This document shows, in pieces, positions 60,045-64,000 of a DNA stretch of 64,000 bases; the first letter of the stretch is position 1, and each line of letters opens with the position of its first letter. The stretch comes from Portunus trituberculatus (taxonomy: Eukaryota; Arthropoda; Malacostraca; Decapoda; Portunidae), in contig NC_059294.1 of NCBI RefSeq assembly GCF_017591435.1, forward strand, positions 15,880,049 through 15,944,048, in the 5' to 3' direction. The notes below the pieces were generated by a model. It saw only the letters and a list, made by a program, of their open reading frames with translations, was not told where the DNA came from and made no database searches. A program made the translations under genes and the position numbers.

Positions 60045-61952
60045 GGAGTCTGTGTTGATGAGCACATGTAAAGTGTGTGAGGTGTGGGCGTGTTCAAGTG
60101 CCATGTGTATTGCAGCGAGCTCCGTTTGGGTGGACGACGAGTGGTCTGTGGTGCGCGCAGCCGAGGTGGTCGTGGTAGTGTCGCCTCCTTGTGTGCCTTC
60201 TCCTCTCGCCACGCAAACAAAGGCGGCACCTGACTTGCCGGTCTGTGAATCAGAGGAGCCATCGGTGAAGTAGGCTGCTGTCTGTGGTCGCCAGCCTTCA
60301 TATACAGCTTGGAGGCCTTGTTGACGGAGCTCGGCGTTACTTAGGTCCTTCTTTTTCTGTCTAAGGAGTCTGACAGTTGTGCAAAGAGGTGGCTCCTCCC
60401 ACGGCGGTCTGCTGGGGGTTGCCTGGGTGGCAGAGGCGTGACGTACCTCCTCCCATGACACTCCGTGGGCGCAAAGAGCGGCTGCTGCACTGGTGATCCA
60501 CCTTCCTCCTCCTCGATGTTCCTCATGATGACGGTGCAGCAAGGCGTGGACATTGTCAGGATGGTCGGCCCTCACGGACGTCTTGAGAGTAAGGTTGGCT
60601 GTCATGTACTTCACTCTGTCAGCCAGTGAAGGTACCTGAGCCTCAGCCCTCAGATTCTCTGTCTTGGTCCACTTTGGTGCACCCAGGACATAGCGTAGCG
60701 CTTCGTTTTGTATCGTCTCCAGGGCTCTAGCGTCCCTGTCAGTCATGTTGAGAAGAACAGGGCTCGCATAGTCAATCACTGTTCTCACTAGAGTTTTGTA
60801 CATATGTAGGATCACTCTACGCGACGCCCCCATGCCCCTCCACGACATCGCCTTGATGATTCTGTTTCTAATGCAGCATTTCTCCCTAAGGTGCTGTATT
60901 TCTGCCATGCAGCTGCCGTTTTTTGAGATGGTAACACCAAGGTAGCGATGCGTGGTGACCCAAGCTACTGGCTGTCCCTGGAGACGTAGGTTGATCTGTG
61001 GCGCGGTGCGTGTTTTGGCCATCGCTTTGGTTTTACAGTGCGAGATAGTGAAGCCGATGTCTTCACACTTCGCTGTCATCATGTCAAGGGAGACCTGCAT
61101 TCTTGCAGCAGAGTCCCTTCCAGCCGTCTGAAGCACAATGTCGTCAGCATAACTTAGGTATTGCGTCCCGTCTGGATAAGGAAGAGTGGCCAGGGTGTTC
61201 ATGAGCACGTTGAACAGAGTGGGGCTAATGACTCCTCCCTGTGGCGTCCCATTTTCGAGGGTGTAGTATTGTGACGCCCTGCCCTGGAACATGACTCGAG
61301 CTCTTCTGTCGGTTAGATAGCGTTGTATCCACCCAAGGAGCCTCCCCTTGACTCCTAGCTTGCTCAGTTCCTCCAGGATGACGAGTGGCTGGGGTCTGTC
61401 AAAAGCCTTCTCTATATCAACGAATACTGCTATTTTTGCAGAGCTGTTGGCGACGTAATTAGCCAGGCAGTTTGCAGTGCTCCTGTGCCGAATGTAGCCA
61501 TTCACTCCTGTGCTGAATTTTCCTATTTTGTACTGCAGCCTGGCCAGGAGGATGCGTTCAAGCATTTTGCAGAGGGTTGAGGTGAGGCTTATTGGTCTAT
61601 ATTTATCGTCCTCTCTTTGCTTGGGTACAGGGACGATTGTGGCTGTGGTCCACACTCCTGGCAGCACATCCTGGGTCAGAGACATGTTGAAAAGACGGAG
61701 CAGGGGGTCTCCTTCTACGTTGCAGACGTCATTTAGCATGGAGTATGTTATTCCGTCTTCGCCTGGCGCCGTGTCGCTGCTCATCCTCCTTGCTCTTAGT
61801 AGCTCCTCTCTGGTGATCGGCTGATCTGTGTCGTCTGGCAGTGAAGTAGCTGTCACAACAACTCGCAGGCGTGCCGGGTCAAGCCTGTGCTTTGTTTCCT
61901 TGAGTTGTTGTGGCAGACCGTTTGTGGTGGACCGCATATAATACTCTTCCAC
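60043..61952 (-). pseudogene. LINE reverse transcriptase plus truncated RNase H
   Basis: A long uninterrupted frame. RT blocks: SSDTAPGEDGITYSMLNDV, WTTATIVPVPKQRE, KYRPISLTSTLCKMLERI, FVDIEKAFDRPQPLVI, ENGTPQGGVISPTLFNVL and the catalytic LSYADDIVLQ, then GFTISHCKTKAMAKT and HRYLGVTISKNG, and the thumb YKTLVRTVIDYASPV. Further on, the RNase H part: AAYFTDGSSDSQTGKSGAAF (first Asp), STQTELAAIHMALEHA (Glu), LHVLINTDS (second Asp), where it runs into (GA)n; the final His/Asp region is missing. All RT catalytic residues are present, so this is the best preserved enzyme in the window. Confidence 0.92.
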
Positions 61953-62322
61953 GCACGCAGTTTATTTTCCGCCAAACCTCTGTCATGCTGGTGCCCTGTC
62001 CAAGTCCTTCCATAGATTTGAGCCACTTCTCCTCCCTGATGAGGTTGAGCTGTTCCCTCGCGTACGTGGTCCACTCCTGGAGGTTCTTCTTGTCTACGTC
62101 GCTCCTGGTCGCCCGGTACAGCTTGGTTAGGCGGCGGCTCACCCTAGTCAGAAACTTTACCCGATCATCATAGTACCACAGATACGGTTTGTTGGGGTTA
62201 TACTTCTTTTTTCCCGTGAGGGGCATGGAGGCGTCTGCTGCAGCGTGGATGGCAGCTGTGAGGTCATCAGCGAAGGCGTGCACTGACTGGGGCACCTGAT
62301 AGGCTCGATACCAGCTGTTCAT
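61879..62322 (-). pseudogene. LINE linker between endonuclease and RT
   Basis: Open for 147 codons: FADDLTAAIHAAADASMPLT, then YNPNKPYLWYYDDRVKFLTR, TYAREQLNLIREEKWLKSME and GTSMTEVWRKINCVRGR. This is the segment between endonuclease and RT, with the conserved W....W pattern, in a different frame from the RT. FADD here is not a polymerase motif. Confidence 0.7.
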
Positions 62323-62385
62323 GTGGGCGGTGAAGACCCTCCAGTCGGCCTTGTGTGTCGCCCATTTCTTCCTCGGCGAGGAGGC

Positions 62386-63044
62386 CTATTCGTTGCCGTG
62401 CACAGCGACGGGGATGGAGTACCCTTGCGCCCAGTGGTCACTCAGCAGCTCAGGTATACTGTGCATCTCGACCTGCTGCTCTCCCCCATTCACTATGAGG
62501 GTGAGGTCGAGCCGCCCACCCGCGATGTGTGTGGGGTGTGGGGCAGCCAGGATCGTCACCTCTGGGAATTCTCGAAGCACCTGTGTGATGTGTCGCCCCC
62601 GCTGGTTGCCAGGGCCGGTGTTCCACGGCTCCAGAGCGTCATGGTGTGCATTAAAGTCTCCACTGAGCACCGTTGTCCTCCCACCATTGTCCTCCATCAC
62701 AGGCTGCAGGTTTAGAGTTGACCGCTGACGGCAATATACGTTGTATATGTCTATCTTGGTGGCATGGTCGATATGTGCAGTGACCCTAAGGAGTCCACTT
62801 GCTCCCCCAGGTCCTGTGGGTTGTCCGTCAGGGTGGCAGGAATGTCTTTTCTCACAAGTGTGATCAGCCCTCTGGGGCCCCCTGGCTGGTATGGCTGCTG
62901 AAAGAGCTGGTACCGTCCTAGCCTCATGGTGGATGCGTCCGTCGCTAATGTTTTCTGCAGGACAATGACTGCTGTGTTGTGAGTGTGTATATATTGCAGG
63001 AGGTTCGTTGTCTTACTCACCAAACCATGGATATTCCACTGCAA
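62386..63044 (-). pseudogene. LINE endonuclease with Glu-to-Lys change
   Basis: 63044-62751 gives MQWNIHGLVSKTTNLLQYI, TAVIVLQKTLATDAST and RGLITLVRKDIPATL; a frameshift follows, and 62700-62386 gives TTVLSGDFNAHHDALEPWN, GGRLDLTLIVNGG and PELLSDHWAQGYSIPV. The order is that of an APE endonuclease. The catalytic block normally reads LQE-T; here it is LQKT, so the metal-binding Glu is replaced by Lys in addition to the frameshift near 62725. Confidence 0.82.
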
Positions 63045-63055
63045 GACTGTCAGTT

Positions 63056-64000
63056 CTATGATGGTTGTGTTTCGCTCTCCTTCTGTCGCCTACTAGAGAG
63101 GTCTATTCCGTTGCTGGGCTTGGTGGGTGCATGGGGCTGCTGGTCAGGTGTCAGGTTCAGGCACACTGGGTCGCTCTTCCTCAGTCCCCCACCGTGATGC
63201 CGCTGTTTGTTCATGGCTGACTCACGCTTTTCAGTTTTGTGCTCGTCAGTGTCCTTTTCTAGTGTAGGAGCGCAAGGATCACTGTGTTGTTGCCCCCCAG
63301 TCACTCCACTGGCGAGTGCCTGCACCAATAAAACTTTCATACTCAGCACCTCTGTCACCACCGTTTGCATTGACGTGATGATGCTTCTAAGGTCCTGGTT
63401 CTCTTTCTGTAGTGTAGCCTGTGTTAGTTTCAGCTGTCTCACCTCCTCTTTCAGTGCCCTCATCTCCTTCTCGAGGGCGGTGTCGGGTGTGGCCTGTGGT
63501 GTCACCCGAGTACGTTGTCCACTCGGCGAGGCGGCGGGCGGTGACGGGTGGGGCCGGAGGGGTGGACTGGCCGGCTCATGCAGTTCGGTGGGTGGAGCGT
63601 TATGACCCTTCACTGCGGGTCGGTCTGGGGCTTAAGAAGGGTTGGGGTCCTTAGGGATGGATAACACTCCCCCAAGGGAGCGGCCAAGGCTGGGAAGCTT
63701 AGCTCAGTAATCCGTTGTGGCGGTGGCGGTGGTGGAAGGGGTTCGGCCGCCGCCGCCCTGTGCTGGCTACCTGAGTCGCGATTAAGCGTCAGGTCTCATG
63801 GGATATCGTGGACTCCATGCGTTGTGCTCCTGATGGCAGTTGTGACACCTCGGCACAATTTTTCACCCTGTGCGATGCGGTCCTTGCACATTTTGGTGTC
63901 ATGTCCTCCAGAACAAAACCCACACTTCACTCTATTATCACACTGCCATACCTTATGTCCCCACCTCTGACAGTTCCCACAAAAGGCTGGCTTTTCCACG
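63056..64000 (-). pseudogene. LINE ORF1 (gag-like, CCHC), partial
   Basis: 63999-63796 holds two zinc knuckles: CGNCQRWGHKVWQC (C-x2-C-x4-H-x4-C) and CGFCSGGHDTKMC (C-x2-C-x3-H-x4-C). 63613-63056 is Pro-rich, then has a coiled coil (EKEMRALKEEVRQLKLTQAT, LQKENQDLRSIITSMQ) and a charged tail. This is the C-terminal part of a nucleic-acid-binding gag-like ORF1; the N-terminus is outside the window. Frames change between 63620 and 63795, a GC-rich stretch with CCG repeats. Confidence 0.8.

Larger units (their letters stand above)
59969..64000 (-). mobile_element. I-like LINE, large part, runs off window edge
   Basis: Minus-strand LINE with ORF1 (CCHC zinc knuckles, coiled coil), APE endonuclease, RT and RNase H in that order, so of the I-like superfamily (RNase H and CCHC knuckles together). 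The 5' end lies beyond 64000. The 3' end is a (CT)n tract (59970-60040), on the minus strand (GA)n, which begins within the RNase H domain. ORF2 is open for about 640 real codons in the RT/RNase H part; the endonuclease and ORF1 are frameshifted. Base composition is GC-richer than the flanks. Confidence 0.9.

Overview
The window is eukaryotic, intron-bearing, very repeat-rich DNA. The mix of long dinucleotide microsatellites ((AT)n, (GT)n, (CT)n), several non-LTR retrotransposon lineages, a Penelope-like element, tRNA-derived SINEs, TA-inserting pogo/Tigger/jerky-type DNA transposons, TTAA-inserting piggyBac-type elements and hAT elements points to an invertebrate genome, most likely a decapod crustacean (an inference from repeat style, not proven here). 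Two runs of exactly 500 N (46316-46815 and 56001-56500) are assembly gaps. No bacterial features, CRISPR array or rRNA were seen.

Layout. 0-17 kb: a decayed I-like LINE relic (about 540-2960, minus), a 3' piece of a CR1/L2-like LINE (3697-4990, minus), a poly(A) SINE (8263-8565, minus), a nearly full-length jockey/I-like LINE (about 9180-12360, plus; an isolated 3' piece lies at 6166-6380) and a nearly full-length CR1/L2-like LINE (12621-16620, minus). 16.7-38 kb: the only convincing host gene, on the minus strand, with four exons visible (38045-37668, 37372-37164, 17324-17135, 16804-16698). Phases agree at all three junctions and the product ends in a membrane-spanning helix plus a basic tail. 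Two of its introns are about 0.3 kb; the third is 19.8 kb and holds a pile of mobile elements.

That intron contains a nested stack, each layer recognisable from its own target-site duplication: a CR1/L2-like LINE copy (17409-18082 plus 24468-24612) is split by a Tigger-type element (18083-24467, TA/TA). That is split by a piggyBac-type element (19240-24256, TTAA/TTAA), which holds a second pogo-type element (21867-23869, TA/TA). The innermost carries a tRNA-Val-headed SINE and an 819-bp piggyBac MITE with perfect 16-bp ends (23035-23853). Next come another CR1/L2-like LINE (24622-28640), a SINE, and a run of pogo/Tigger/jerky relics, two of them sitting exactly inside (TA)n arrays (31442-32436 and 32817-33668), then a GC-rich 380-bp tandem duplication and a hAT MITE with an 8-bp duplication (36395-36840).

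38-64 kb: mostly non-coding sequence with SINEs, microsatellites, hAT copies around a tandem repeat, a Penelope-like element running into gap 1, LINE fragments at 51.8-53.3 kb, a 206-bp piggyBac MITE, a fold-back repeat next to a probable solo LTR (57618-58275), and at the right edge an I-like LINE (59.97-64.0 kb, minus) with CCHC ORF1, endonuclease, reverse transcriptase and an RNase H domain that stops in a (GA)n tract.

Most autonomous-element genes here are broken, so the mobile elements look like relics. The host gene is a single-pass membrane protein of unrecognised family. The sequence offers no evidence that the elements act together as one system; what is unusual is how clearly their order of insertion can be read.
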